From the NCBI GenBank assembly GCA_017308235.1, contig JAFKFL010000011.1, forward strand, positions 434,001-498,000: a stretch of DNA of 64,000 bases, written 5' to 3'. Positions within the stretch are counted from its first letter, which is position 1; every line of letters starts with the position of its first letter. The notes beneath the pieces are model-generated. The model worked only from the letters and a program-made list of their open reading frames with translations. It was not told where the DNA came from and did no database searches. The DNA comes from Alphaproteobacteria bacterium (GTDB lineage Bacteria > Pseudomonadota > Alphaproteobacteria > Reyranellales > Reyranellaceae). This document shows positions 15,401 to 24,090 of this stretch, one piece after another. A program made the translations under genes and the position numbers.

Positions 15401-16834
15401 TCACTTCAGCCCGGCCACCGCGCGGGCCGGTCCTGCCAGCTCGAGGATATGCAGGCCCGTGTTGGCGCGGTCGACGATGTAGATATAGCCCCGCGAATCG
15501 GTTTCGACATTGTTGGTCTGGATCGCTGTCTTGCAGCGATCCTGCCCGCCTTCGCGCACGCAACGCTTGTCGGTCTTCTCGGTGATGGCGGGGATGAAAT
15601 AGCCCATCTCGACCGGATGATAGGGATCGCGCACGTCGAGTGCGCGGATGCCGGCATTGAAGAAGGCGATGAAGGCCATCTTCTTGTAGAACACCGGATC
15701 CATGCTTTCGTTCGAAGAGTGTGCCCCGAAGCGGCCGCCGCGCTGACAGAAATGGCCGCTCGCCTCGGGCACGGTCCAGCTCGAGATCATCATCGGCCGC
15801 GCTTCGATCGAGACATCGGCGAACCACACCATCTGCCGCGCTTCGCGGCATTCGTTCTGGATGGCCTCATCGACGATCATGACGATATCGCGCTTGGCAC
15901 CTTCGCCGTCGGCTGCGAATTCGGCGACCGGCATCTGGAGCATGGGAAAGGTCGTGTGGGCACCGTTCCAGGCCGACATCGAGAGACGCCCGACCTCCGG
16001 TGAGCGCAGGTTTTCATCCGTGGGTGCTGCGGGACCCTTCAGGAGCTTCTCGCGATCGACGATTTGCAGGATGCCACCCTTGTTGGTGCCGTAGCCGAAA
16101 TAGACGCGATTGCCGCGTGGGCCTGTCGAGATCGGGCCGTGCAGCTCGGTGGGCACGGCTCCCGTGGCGCCGGGCTGCTGGCCAGGCAGGCCGAAGTCGC
16201 GGATCTTCTTCGGATGGACAGGATCTGAGAGATCGTAGACCTGAGTCATGCGGCGCACGCGCCAATCCGGTGCGCCTGACACGAGGTAGGCGATTCCAGT
16301 GTCGCATTCCCACCAGCTCTTGTGTGTGTCCTTGAGGCCAGCGAGGCGGGTCACGAGCTTGGGGTTGGCGGGATCGGCCACATTCCAGATCTCATGCGCC
16401 TCGCTGCCGAAGGTGCGCAGCATATAGACCGCGTTCTTGTCGCCCTTGGGCAAGCTGGCGCCGTCGCATACCCGCACCATCTGGGCGCCGCCGGCCTCGT
16501 ACTTGCCTTCCTGACCAGGAATGTGGCGCAAATATTTCGGATTTGCCGGATCCGTGACATCCACGATCGACGTGCCGTTGGGTTCGGCTTTGCCGGTCAT
16601 CGGATTGACGGGATCGGGAACGGCGTCGGTGCCGCCGTGATGACCGATGTAGGCGATCCAGCGATCACCCTGGTGGTGGATGGTCGGTTGATAAGCACTG
16701 CGGGCCTGCAAGTCGTTCCAGCCCACGAGCCGCATGTTCGAGGCTTCGGGTGGGTCGCCGATCTTCTGTTGCTGGGCGAGCGCAGCACTTGCCAGAAGAG
16801 GGAGGCTGGCAATGAACAAGACAAGCCGCATCAT
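15401..16834 (-). CDS. Secreted LVIVD-repeat (beta-propeller) protein
   Basis: A 477-residue exported protein with a clear signal peptide (MRLVLFIASLPLLASAALAQ). Repeated short segments of the LVIVD/YVTN type recur: TSIVDVTDPANPKYL, EIWNVADPANPKLV, QVYDLSDPVHPKKI, RALDVRDPYHPVEM and YIYIVDRANTGLHIL. They predict a beta-propeller. Isolated Cys pairs (C-x5-C in CVREGGQDRC) suggest disulfides. The ATG at 16834 is preceded by GGAGGA at the right spacing. Function is unknown; such proteins are often surface or periplasmic, and binding is a possible role. It is followed two bases later by the membrane-anchored CxxC protein, then by the racemase. Confidence 0.8.
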   Translation of the reverse strand: MMRLVLFIASLPLLASAALAQQQKIGDPPEASNMRLVGWNDLQARSAYQPTIHHQGDRWIAYIGHHGGTDAVPDPVNPMTGKAEPNGTSIVDVTDPANPKYLRHIPGQEGKYEAGGAQMVRVCDGASLPKGDKNAVYMLRTFGSEAHEIWNVADPANPKLVTRLAGLKDTHKSWWECDTGIAYLVSGAPDWRVRRMTQVYDLSDPVHPKKIRDFGLPGQQPGATGAVPTELHGPISTGPRGNRVYFGYGTNKGGILQIVDREKLLKGPAAPTDENLRSPEVGRLSMSAWNGAHTTFPMLQMPVAEFAADGEGAKRDIVMIVDEAIQNECREARQMVWFADVSIEARPMMISSWTVPEASGHFCQRGGRFGAHSSNESMDPVFYKKMAFIAFFNAGIRALDVRDPYHPVEMGYFIPAITEKTDKRCVREGGQDRCKTAIQTNNVETDSRGYIYIVDRANTGLHILELAGPARAVAGLK

Positions 16835-16950
16835 GGGTTCCTCCGATGCGGCAAGACTATTACAGGCCCCGGAGCGGGCAACCCCATGCCATAGGATTGC
16901 CGCTGCCATGTCAGGTCACAAGTTGCGGAGGTTGGACGATCAACGAGGCG

Positions 16951-17862
16951 TCACCCGGCCGGGATTTGCCCCGCCAGCATCTTGGCGATGAATCGCGCGG
17001 TAGCCTCGGCGACTTCCGCGGGAGATTCTTCCATCAGGAAGTGCGAACCCTTGACGACCACCTGCTGCTGGTTAGGCCAGGCGCGACAGAATTCGCGCTG
17101 GGCACCGATCAGGAAGCCGGACGGATCGCCGTCGATGAAGAGCTTGGGAATGCGGCTGGTCGAGAGCCAGTGCGCATAGGAGGCGACGATCGCCACGACG
17201 TCCTTCGGCTCGCCTGCGATCGGCAGGTCCCGGGTCCAGGCGAGCATGGGCAGGCGTGACAGGCCGGGATTGCGAAACGGCCGCCGATAGACTTCGATCG
17301 CCTCCTTCGAGAGTCCGCGCAGCGGCAGCAGGTATTCGATGAAGAGGTTCTTCTGCAGGATCAGATCTTCGCCGGCGGGCGACCGTTGGCCCTGGAAGAA
17401 GCCGCGGGTCGCGTCGGGCCACTCGTCCCAGGACAGGAACGGCCGCACGATTCCCTCCATGTAGACGATCGCTTTCACAGCGCCGGGATGGCGTTGCGCC
17501 CAGGAGAAGCCCAGCGCCGAACCCCAATCATGGACCACGAGGATGATGTTCTCCTTGAGGTCCAGCGCCTCGAACCAGGCATCGAGATAGCGCTGGTGAT
17601 CGACGAAACGGTAAGCGCCTGTGGGCGAGGGGCCCGAGTTGCCCATGCCCACGTAATCGGGCGCCAGACAGCGGCCGAGCGGCAACGCGTCCGGAATGAT
17701 GTTGCGCCACAAATAGGAGGGTGTGGGATTGCCGTGCAGGAACACGATCGGGTCCCCTTCGCCCACGTCGACGTAGGCCATGTCAGTGTCGAGCACGCGC
17801 ACGCGCCTGCGATAGGACGGCTCTTCGGTCGAGATCGGCGGATGCAGCATCGGTCGCTCCAT
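16951..17862 (-). CDS. Haloalkane dehalogenase (HLD-II-like)
   Basis: A 303-residue alpha/beta-hydrolase that hydrolytically removes halide from haloalkanes. The full catalytic and halide-binding pentad is present: N45 in LHGNPTPSYLW, nucleophile D112 and halide-stabilising W113 in VVHDWGSALGFSWA, catalytic acid E136 in VYMEGIVRPF, and base H274 in GSHFLMEES. This arrangement (Asn plus Trp for halide, acid after strand 6) is that of DhaA/LinB-type subfamily II. There is no signal peptide, so it is cytosolic. It is divergent from a LysR regulator gene with an AT-rich 94-base spacer, suggesting inducible expression. An alternative start five codons in gives MLHPP. Confidence 0.93.
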   Translation of the reverse strand: MERPMLHPPISTEEPSYRRRVRVLDTDMAYVDVGEGDPIVFLHGNPTPSYLWRNIIPDALPLGRCLAPDYVGMGNSGPSPTGAYRFVDHQRYLDAWFEALDLKENIILVVHDWGSALGFSWAQRHPGAVKAIVYMEGIVRPFLSWDEWPDATRGFFQGQRSPAGEDLILQKNLFIEYLLPLRGLSKEAIEVYRRPFRNPGLSRLPMLAWTRDLPIAGEPKDVVAIVASYAHWLSTSRIPKLFIDGDPSGFLIGAQREFCRAWPNQQQVVVKGSHFLMEESPAEVAEATARFIAKMLAGQIPAG

Positions 17863-17937
17863 GATTTAGACAGGATGAGTTGACGGAGCGAAGATGTGGA
17901 CCAATATAGATAACAACAAAGCATATGATCTGATTCT

Positions 17938-17958
17938 TATAATTTAGAAATTCTAAAT
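17938..17958. promoter_or_regulatory. lysR promoter -10 box and start-codon palindrome
   Basis: A consensus -10 box TATAAT (17938-17943) lies 13 bases before the LysR ATG, implying a very short or no 5' leader. A perfect 8+1+8 dyad, ATTTAGAA-A-TTCTAAAT (17942-17958), overlaps both the -10 box and the start codon and contains the T-N11-A spacing typical of LysR operators. This suggests tight autorepression and control of the divergent dehalogenase gene. Confidence 0.65.
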
Positions 17959-18838
17959 GACTCTCCCGCCGCTCAATGCCCTGAAGGCCTTCGAGGCAAC
18001 GGCGCGCCACTTGTCGGTGAAGGGCGCGGCGCAGGAGCTTTGCGTGACACCTGGCGCGGTGAGCCAGATGGTGAAGGCGCTGGAGCAGCGGCTCGGTGTG
18101 CCGCTCTTCGTGCGCGGCAATCGCGCGATTGCGCTCACGCCGGCGGGACAGAGCTACCTGCCGGCCATACGCAACGCCTTCCGGCAGATCGCCGACGCAA
18201 CGGACCGCATCGCCCGATCAGGCGATACGGGTACGCTTACACTCAGCGTGACGCCGTTCTTTGCGACAACCTGGCTGGTGCCTCGGCTTGCCTCGTTCCA
18301 GGAGGCGCACCCGGAGATCGATCTCCAGGTCGTCAGCAGCAATGCGCTGGTCGATTTCAGCCGCAATCCGATCGACCTGGCGATCCGCCATGGCCTTGGC
18401 CGCTATCCGGGACTTGCCAGCCACCACATCGTGACTGTCGAGGTCGTGCCCGTGGCCGCGCCGTCACTTGTCGCGAAGCACGGCACGCCGAAAGATGTGG
18501 TTGCCCTTGGCCGCTTTCCCCAGGTGCACGATGCCGAACGCAAGGCCTGGCATTTCTGGCTGCAAGCCCAAGGGGTCGCTGAAATCGGTCCGGCGCGCGG
18601 CGCGGCCTTCGATGACTCAAGCCTTCTGCTGGGAGCGGTTCTGGCGGGACAGGGTGCAGGCCTGCTGCCCGCGGCCCTGGTCGCACCCGATATCGCCGCC
18701 GGCCGATTGGTCACGCTCGCGGATGAAGCGCTCCTGCAGGACTTCGCCTACTATCTCGTCTACCCGTCCGCCAACCACGGTCGCCCGATGGTCGTGGCGT
18801 TCCGCGACTGGATCCTTCGCGAAGCCAAGGTGCCGTAG
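17957..18838 (+). CDS. LysR family transcriptional regulator (GcvA-like)
   Basis: A 293-residue regulator. The N-terminal winged helix-turn-helix spans residues 1-60 (LPPLNALKAFEATARHLSVKG, then ELCVTPGAVSQMVKALEQRLG). The C-terminal periplasmic-binding-protein-like effector domain starts near residue 92 (LTLSVTPFFATTWLVPRL). The helix-turn-helix and the TWLVPRLASFQ block are typical of the GcvA/AmpR-like subgroup. It is divergent from the haloalkane dehalogenase gene, which is its most likely target, and lies 180 bases upstream of the molybdenum hydroxylase genes, which may also respond to it. The effector is unknown. Confidence 0.92.
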   Translation: MTLPPLNALKAFEATARHLSVKGAAQELCVTPGAVSQMVKALEQRLGVPLFVRGNRAIALTPAGQSYLPAIRNAFRQIADATDRIARSGDTGTLTLSVTPFFATTWLVPRLASFQEAHPEIDLQVVSSNALVDFSRNPIDLAIRHGLGRYPGLASHHIVTVEVVPVAAPSLVAKHGTPKDVVALGRFPQVHDAERKAWHFWLQAQGVAEIGPARGAAFDDSSLLLGAVLAGQGAGLLPAALVAPDIAAGRLVTLADEALLQDFAYYLVYPSANHGRPMVVAFRDWILREAKVP

Positions 18839-18906
18839 CGCGCGTGCTTGTTCACTGCCGCTGCACTCTCGGCATCGTTTTCCGGAAATTGAACAACGAT
18901 CCTTGA

Positions 18907-18927
18907 CGCCCGCGAAGGCGGGGGCGC
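18907..18927. repeat. Short GC hairpin of the CCCGCGAAGGCGGG intergenic-repeat type
   Basis: CCCGC-GAAG-GCGGG (18909-18922) within GACGCCCGCGAAGGCGGG matches a hairpin sequence dispersed in the intergenic space of many proteobacteria. It lies 70 bases after lysR and about 90 bases before iorA. It could serve as the lysR terminator, although no T-tract follows. Confidence 0.4.
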
Positions 18928-18950
18928 ACGATCCGCGCAAACAAGAAGCA

Positions 18951-18974
18951 AGAATAATGCATCCGATCGGATGC
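18951..18974 (+). promoter_or_regulatory. Perfect 16-base palindrome upstream of iorA-like gene
   Basis: GCATCCGATCGGATGC (18959-18974) is a perfect dyad starting 60 bases before the iorA-like ATG. It directly follows AGAATAAT, a plausible -10 element. Its symmetry and position fit a repressor or activator operator controlling the molybdenum hydroxylase genes. Which regulator binds is unknown; the LysR protein immediately upstream is the nearest candidate. Confidence 0.5.
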
Positions 18975-19018
18975 GCGCGTTGGCTTGATAACGAACAAGC
19001 GTCAGCCACGGAGGGAAC

Positions 19019-19489
19019 ATGCTCACACTCACCATCAACGGCCAGGCCAAGCAGGTCGATGCCGCGGACGACACACCCTTGCTCTGGGTCATCCGCGAGC
19101 ACCTGCAGATGACTGGCACCAAGTTCGGCTGCGGCGCAGGCCTATGCGGCGCCTGCACCGTGCATCTCGACGGCACGGCCGTGCGATCGTGCCAGACTTC
19201 CGCTAAGGAGGCGGTGGGCAAGAAGGTTGTCACCATTGAAGGCCTGGGCGGCGGCAAGCCGCATCCGTTGCAGGTCGCGTGGGTGGCGGAGCAGGTCCCG
19301 CAATGCGGCTACTGCCAGTCGGGCCAGATCATGCAGGCCGCATCGTTGCTGGCGAAGAATCCCGATCCCACCAAGCAGGAGATCGTGGCGCATATGGACG
19401 GCAATCTCTGCCGCTGCATGACCTACGGTCGCATCCAGAAGGCCATCATCCGCGCCGCGGCTGATATCCGCGCCAGGTCGGGGAGCTGA
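19019..19489 (+). CDS. iorA: Isoquinoline 1-oxidoreductase-like [2Fe-2S] subunit
   Basis: A 156-residue iron-sulfur subunit of a molybdenum hydroxylase. The N-terminal plant-ferredoxin-type cluster uses C38, C43, C46 and C58 ([15 protein letters not shown] and VRSC). The C-terminal four-helix cluster domain uses C96, C99, C131 and C133 (QCGYCQSGQ and [11 protein letters not shown]). It passes electrons from the molybdenum subunit encoded three bases downstream. No FAD subunit is present, which is the IorAB arrangement, where electrons go to a cytochrome or other external acceptor. GGAGGG lies at a good distance before the ATG. The symbol is by homology; isoquinoline itself need not be the substrate. 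Confidence 0.88.
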   Translation: MLTLTINGQAKQVDAADDTPLLWVIREHLQMTGTKFGCGAGLCGACTVHLDGTAVRSCQTSAKEAVGKKVVTIEGLGGGKPHPLQVAWVAEQVPQCGYCQSGQIMQAASLLAKNPDPTKQEIVAHMDGNLCRCMTYGRIQKAIIRAAADIRARSGS

Positions 19490-19492
19490 GCC

Positions 19493-21775
19493 ATGACACA
19501 TATAGCCAAACCCCAGAGACAGATTGATCTCCGCCGCCGCAGCTTCGTGATCGGCGCTTCCGCCGCCGGCCTCGCCTTCGGTTATGCCGCCGTGCATGGC
19601 GTGACAGGTCTCAGCGACGCGCTGGCCGCAAACAGTTTCGGTCCGACCGCTTGGTACTCGATCGCGCCCGACGGCAAGATCACCGTCATGGTCGGCAAGG
19701 CCGAGATGGGCCAACACGTTTCCTCCGCCATGGCGCAGATCGTTGCCGAGGAGCTCGAGGCTGATTGGCGGCTGATGCAGATCTCGTTGCCGGCGAACGA
19801 TCCCAAGTACAACGACCCGGTGCTGGGTGCGCTACTCACCGGCGGTTCCTGGTCGGTGCGGATGAACTTCGATGCCATGAACCGCGCAGGCGCTGCCGGT
19901 CGCACGACGCTGATCGAGGCGGGTGCGGCGATGATGGGCGTGCCGGCGGGCGAATGCCGCGCCTCCAACAGCCAGGTCATTCACAGCAAGACCGGCAGGA
20001 AGGTGAGCTACGGCAAGATCGTGGCCGATGGCAAGGCGAGTAAGGTCTGGACGCCTGATGAGCTCAAGGCCCTCAAGCTCAAGACGCCCGATCAGTACAC
20101 GCTGATCGGCCACTCGGTGCCGCAGCTCGACGTCCCGTCCAAGACCAACGGCACGGCGAAGTATGGCATCGATGCCATGGTGCCGGGCATGCTCTACGGC
20201 AAGCCGGTCGTGCCGCCGGTGCGTTACGGCGCGACCGTGAAATCGGTCGACGAGTCCGACGCCAAGAAGGTGAAGGGCTTCGTCAAGGCGGTCACGCTCG
20301 ACGACAAGACCGCAACGACCACGGGCTGGGTGGTGGCGGTGGCCACGACCTACGAGGGGGCGAAGAAGGCCGCCGAGGCGCTCAAGATCAATTACGACCC
20401 CGGCCCCACTGCCAAGGTCAGCGATCAGACTTTGATCGACGAAGCGAAGAAGCTGCAGGCAAGCGATGCATCAGGCCAGCTCTTCGTTAACGCTGGCGAT
20501 CCCGCGGCCGCGATTGGCGGTGCGGCCAAGGTGCTGGAAGCGGAATACCTCACCAGCATCAACATCCACGCGCCACTCGAGCCGATGAACGCCCTGGCCT
20601 ACGAGCAGGGCGGTGTGTGGCATGTCCATACCGGCAACCAGTTCGCCACGCGTACTGGAGCCCTCGCTGCGGGCGCGCTGGGAATCGATCCCAAGACCCT
20701 GGTGCTGCACCAGTACTTCATCGGCGGCGGATTTGGCCGGCGGCTGGATGCCGACATGGTCGTGCCGGCTGTGTTGGCTGCAAAGGCGGTCGGCAAGCCC
20801 GTGAAGGTGATCTACGCGCGCGAAGACGACATGGCGATGGATTTCACCCGGCCGCTTACTTACCAGAAGGTGAAGGCGGGACTCAGCGCTGACGGCAAGC
20901 TGGTAGGCCTGCAGCACGACGTGGTCTGTGCCTGGCCGTCGGAGCGATGGGGCCCGGAGTTCCTTGCCGAATCGGCGGACAAGAAGGCCAAGCTCGACGC
21001 TTTCACCGTCAATGGCGCGGACTTCTGGTACTCCGTGCCGAACCACAGGGTGCGGGCGGTCCTCAATGAGCTGGCGCAAAAGGCGACACCCTCGGGCCAT
21101 TTGCGTTCGGTGGCACCCGGTTGGACCTTCTGGGCAGTCGAAAGCATGCTCGACGAGCTGGCCCATGCCGCCGGCAAGGATCCGGTCGATTTCCGGCTCG
21201 CCATGCTGGACGGTGCCGGCGACAACGCGGGGGGAGCGAAGAAGCTCGCCAACGCGCTGCGCACCGCCGTGGGCCGATCGGGCTACGGGGCCGTCTCGCT
21301 GCCCAAGAACTCGGGCATCGGAGTCGCTTGCGTGAGCTCGCAAGAGCGTGCGACCGCCACCTGGACGGCGTGCACGGCCCAGGTCGAGGTCGATCCGTTG
21401 AGCGGTGAGTTCAAGGTCAACAAGCTCACGCTCGCGATGGATCTCGGTACGGTGGTCAATCCCGACGGCGTCAGGTCCCAGATCGAGGGCTCGATGCTGT
21501 GGGGCATGTCGCTGGCGCTGTTCGAGAAGGCGCCGTTGGAGAACGGCGCGCTTCAGGTCAGCAACTTCGACAGCTACACGCCGATGCGCATGAGCCAGAT
21601 GCCGGATCTCGACATCTCCATCATTTCCAGCAACGACCCTGCCTCGGGCTGCGGCGAGCCTGGCGTCACCGTGATCGCACCCGCGATCGCCAACGCCGTC
21701 TTTAACGCCGTCGGTGCCAGGGTGCGGTCACTGCCCATCACAGCCGAAGCGGTGAAGGCCGCGATGAAGGCATAA
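19493..21775 (+). CDS. iorB: Molybdopterin-binding subunit of xanthine oxidase-family dehydrogenase (IorB-like)
   Basis: A 760-residue catalytic subunit. A twin-arginine-like leader (RRRSFVIGASAAGLAFGYA, residues 14-32) suggests folded export or membrane association with its [2Fe-2S] partner. The large molybdenum-cofactor domains follow, with FIGGGFGRRLDADMVVPAV and a C-terminal GCGEPGVTVIAPAIANAV that holds the Gly-Glu pair whose Glu is the active-site base. Family members hydroxylate N-heterocycles or oxidise aldehydes. Partner IorA ends three bases upstream. No XdhC-type maturation protein or cytochrome is adjacent. A short weak hairpin, GGCGC-GGCG-GCGCC (21776-21789), follows the stop. 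Confidence 0.88.
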   Translation: MTHIAKPQRQIDLRRRSFVIGASAAGLAFGYAAVHGVTGLSDALAANSFGPTAWYSIAPDGKITVMVGKAEMGQHVSSAMAQIVAEELEADWRLMQISLPANDPKYNDPVLGALLTGGSWSVRMNFDAMNRAGAAGRTTLIEAGAAMMGVPAGECRASNSQVIHSKTGRKVSYGKIVADGKASKVWTPDELKALKLKTPDQYTLIGHSVPQLDVPSKTNGTAKYGIDAMVPGMLYGKPVVPPVRYGATVKSVDESDAKKVKGFVKAVTLDDKTATTTGWVVAVATTYEGAKKAAEALKINYDPGPTAKVSDQTLIDEAKKLQASDASGQLFVNAGDPAAAIGGAAKVLEAEYLTSINIHAPLEPMNALAYEQGGVWHVHTGNQFATRTGALAAGALGIDPKTLVLHQYFIGGGFGRRLDADMVVPAVLAAKAVGKPVKVIYAREDDMAMDFTRPLTYQKVKAGLSADGKLVGLQHDVVCAWPSERWGPEFLAESADKKAKLDAFTVNGADFWYSVPNHRVRAVLNELAQKATPSGHLRSVAPGWTFWAVESMLDELAHAAGKDPVDFRLAMLDGAGDNAGGAKKLANALRTAVGRSGYGAVSLPKNSGIGVACVSSQERATATWTACTAQVEVDPLSGEFKVNKLTLAMDLGTVVNPDGVRSQIEGSMLWGMSLALFEKAPLENGALQVSNFDSYTPMRMSQMPDLDISIISSNDPASGCGEPGVTVIAPAIANAVFNAVGARVRSLPITAEAVKAAMKA

Positions 21776-21806
21776 GGCGCGGCGGCGCCAGATTGTCCCG
21801 CCAGAC

Positions 21807-23036
21807 TCATCCCCGCCCTTTGTCGGCAAGCGACGGGCGGGGACGGGAGTCGAGCCTTTGATCGGGTGCAGATGGCTCGACGCGCGCCTTCGGCAATACG
21901 ACTTTCGACCGATCGAGAATCAAGGCAGGCAGCGCGAGCAGGGCGACCCCTGTCAGTGCGATCGCCGTTTTGGTCGCCTCGTTGAACGGCCCCCAGTCGT
22001 AATCTACCGTCTTCAATAGATAGATCATGATCACATGCCAGGCGTAGACCTGCAGTGAATGCCGGCCGAGCAGGCGCAGGAAGGGGAGATTGAAAAGACC
22101 ACCCAGCGACGAGCCCAGCCAACGCAAGGGCCCGCTTGCCGTCGCCGGTCCGACGCGAATCACCCAGGTCACAGCGTAGGCTGCCGCCACGAAATTCAGC
22201 AGATAGATGGGGCCGAACTCCCCGCGATTGGCGAAGGCATGGAGGCGCGTGGCGAGCGGTTCGGGCATTGCGAAGTGGTTCGACCACACACGCCAGATCG
22301 CAAAGAAGAGCAGCAATATCGCTGCCGCGAGCGCAAACTCGGGCCGGTCGCGACGGAATAGCCGGTCCCAGTCGATCCGACGCTGTGCCATGGCGATGCC
22401 GATCATCAGCCCGCCCACGAAGATGAGCTGCCACGCCAGCACGTTGAAATAGGCCCGCAACGGCAGCGTATGGTCGATCGCGGTTGCGAGCGGCAGATGC
22501 ACGCCGAGCTGGACGGCGAGCCACAGCACGACGCAGCCCGCGACGAGCCACGGCCAGTGCCCGCGCAGGCCGAGCCAGATTAGGGCCGGCGTCAGCAGAA
22601 GGTAGAAGATGTACTGCGGCAGGATGTCGAGATAGTCGGGCTGATAAAGGAGGAGCGCCGAGGCTGCCACCAGCCGGCGCCGGCCGAACTGCAGGTCACC
22701 CAGCCAGTGATGCCAGTAGATGTGCGCGTCGGGCAGCAGGGTCTGCAGGACCAAGATGATGAGCACGCATCCCAGGGCGTAGGCATAGATCTCGGCGCTC
22801 CGGTTCCAGATCGCGCCGGCGGCGGTACCGAATCCGTGACGGATCATACGCCGGCCATGAATGAGACCGGCCAAGAGACCTGACAGGAAGACGAAGCCTT
22901 GGGCGCCTTCGACGAAGCCGAGTTCGTCGTGATTGATCTTCACCAGCATGTAGTCGCCGGCGAAGGTCAGGTGATTGAGGAACATGAAGACGAGGAAATA
23001 TCCGCGCAATCCGTCCAGGATCGTCAGGCGGCCCAT
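21807..23036 (-). CDS. OpgC-domain membrane acyltransferase
   Basis: A 409-residue polytopic inner-membrane protein of the OpgC/MdoC group (acyltransferase-3-like), whose best-known member succinylates osmoregulated periplasmic glucans. The N-terminal RLTILDGLRGYFLVFMFLNHL contains the typical D-G-x-R-G start, followed by about ten hydrophobic helices and a conserved HSLQVYAWHVIMIYLL near residue 345. The C-terminal tail is short and charged. The ATG at 23036 was chosen because GGAG lies seven bases upstream; a TTG two codons earlier is possible. No opgG or opgH is present in the window, so the acceptor polysaccharide is not known. Confidence 0.85.
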   Translation of the reverse strand: MGRLTILDGLRGYFLVFMFLNHLTFAGDYMLVKINHDELGFVEGAQGFVFLSGLLAGLIHGRRMIRHGFGTAAGAIWNRSAEIYAYALGCVLIILVLQTLLPDAHIYWHHWLGDLQFGRRRLVAASALLLYQPDYLDILPQYIFYLLLTPALIWLGLRGHWPWLVAGCVVLWLAVQLGVHLPLATAIDHTLPLRAYFNVLAWQLIFVGGLMIGIAMAQRRIDWDRLFRRDRPEFALAAAILLLFFAIWRVWSNHFAMPEPLATRLHAFANRGEFGPIYLLNFVAAAYAVTWVIRVGPATASGPLRWLGSSLGGLFNLPFLRLLGRHSLQVYAWHVIMIYLLKTVDYDWGPFNEATKTAIALTGVALLALPALILDRSKVVLPKARVEPSAPDQRLDSRPRPSLADKGRG

Positions 23037-23225
23037 CGGCAAACTCCACTACTACGCTGGGCAGGACGTCCCGAGCACCCCGAAACCGCTTCGTCGCCAG
23101 ATATCCGCTCCCGGTGCCCGGATGTACGTCCGGACTACGCAGCAGAAGAATGCTTCATCCCTCGTTCAGGTTCGGCGTTATTCCTTCAACTTTCCGTGCT
23201 TCACACCAGGTGCGCTCCTGTCGGT

Positions 23226-23996
23226 TTACGTTCGGCAAATCGACACACCGCCGTCGACCAGGAAAGCTGTTCCTGTCACGAAGCTCGACGCATCTGATGC
23301 AAGATGCAGCACCGATTGTGCGATTTCTTCGGGCTTGGCGATGCGTTTCAGGGCATGCAGCCCTTCGACAAAGGCCAACACCTCAGGTGTTGCACCCGGC
23401 GCGTTGGTGAAGCTCATTGGCGTATCAGTGCCGCCCGGCAGTATCGTATTTACGCGTATGCGCCTGCTACCGAATTCGGCGGCCAGCACCTGCGTCAAGC
23501 CGATCAAGCCTGCCTTGCTCGCGGCATAGGCTGCCATGCCGGGCATTCCGGCCGTATATCCGACGAAGGTCGAGGTGAAGATCAGAGAACCGCCGCCGCG
23601 CTCGATCATCGCCGGAACCTGATACTTGGCGCCGAGGAACGCGCTGGTGAGGTTGGTCTCCAGCGTCTCGTTCCAGCTCGTCAAAGAGACTTCGGAAATC
23701 GGCACCATTTCGCCAATGGTGCCGGCGTTGTTGAAGGCGATGTCGAGGCCGCCAAATTTTTCGAACGCAACGTTGACCGCCTCCCTGGCCGTGGCTTCGT
23801 GTCGGATGTCGCCTGCGACGGCAATGGCCTCGCCGCCTTCTTGCGCGATCTCATCGACCAGCGTGTCGAGCTCTGCCCGCCGTCGTGCAACCACGACGAC
23901 TTCGGCTCCTTCGCGTGCAAACAATCGTGCCGTGGCACGCCCGATGCCTGAGCTGGCACCAGTAACGATCGCCACTTTGCCGTCGAGTACGTTCAT
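23226..23996 (-). CDS. Short-chain dehydrogenase/reductase
   Basis: A 256-residue classical SDR. It has the Rossmann cofactor motif TGASSGIG (residues 12-19), basic residues ARRR after beta-2 that favour NADP, the NNAG motif, and the catalytic YAASK. The serine of the tetrad falls in a one-residue-longer loop (FTSTFVGYTAG), so which Ser or Thr acts is uncertain. The C-terminal strand region, FVTGTAFLVDGG, is standard. It is cytosolic, and the substrate alcohol or ketone is unknown. It is separated by 183 bases from the OpgC-like gene and 94 bases from the amidase gene, so it is probably its own transcription unit. Confidence 0.9.
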   Translation of the reverse strand: MNVLDGKVAIVTGASSGIGRATARLFAREGAEVVVVARRRAELDTLVDEIAQEGGEAIAVAGDIRHEATAREAVNVAFEKFGGLDIAFNNAGTIGEMVPISEVSLTSWNETLETNLTSAFLGAKYQVPAMIERGGGSLIFTSTFVGYTAGMPGMAAYAASKAGLIGLTQVLAAEFGSRRIRVNTILPGGTDTPMSFTNAPGATPEVLAFVEGLHALKRIAKPEEIAQSVLHLASDASSFVTGTAFLVDGGVSICRT

Positions 23997-24090
23997 CTCC
24001 GACTCCTCTCACTGGGAGGAGCTCGGATCGCAGGTCACCTGTCGGGCGACTATCCGCCAGCAGCTTTCAATTGCGTTGCGGTCGGCGCCT

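Noticed and set aside
23043..23225. Possible small gene between the OpgC-like and SDR genes
   Set aside because: Frames here are short and rich in rare-looking residues with no start signal. Only a weak hairpin, CCGGA-TGTACG-TCCGG, is seen.
23226..23996. Loss of the catalytic serine in the SDR
   Set aside because: The loop before YAASK is one residue longer than usual and still contains Ser and Thr (FTSTFVG), so a missing serine cannot be claimed.
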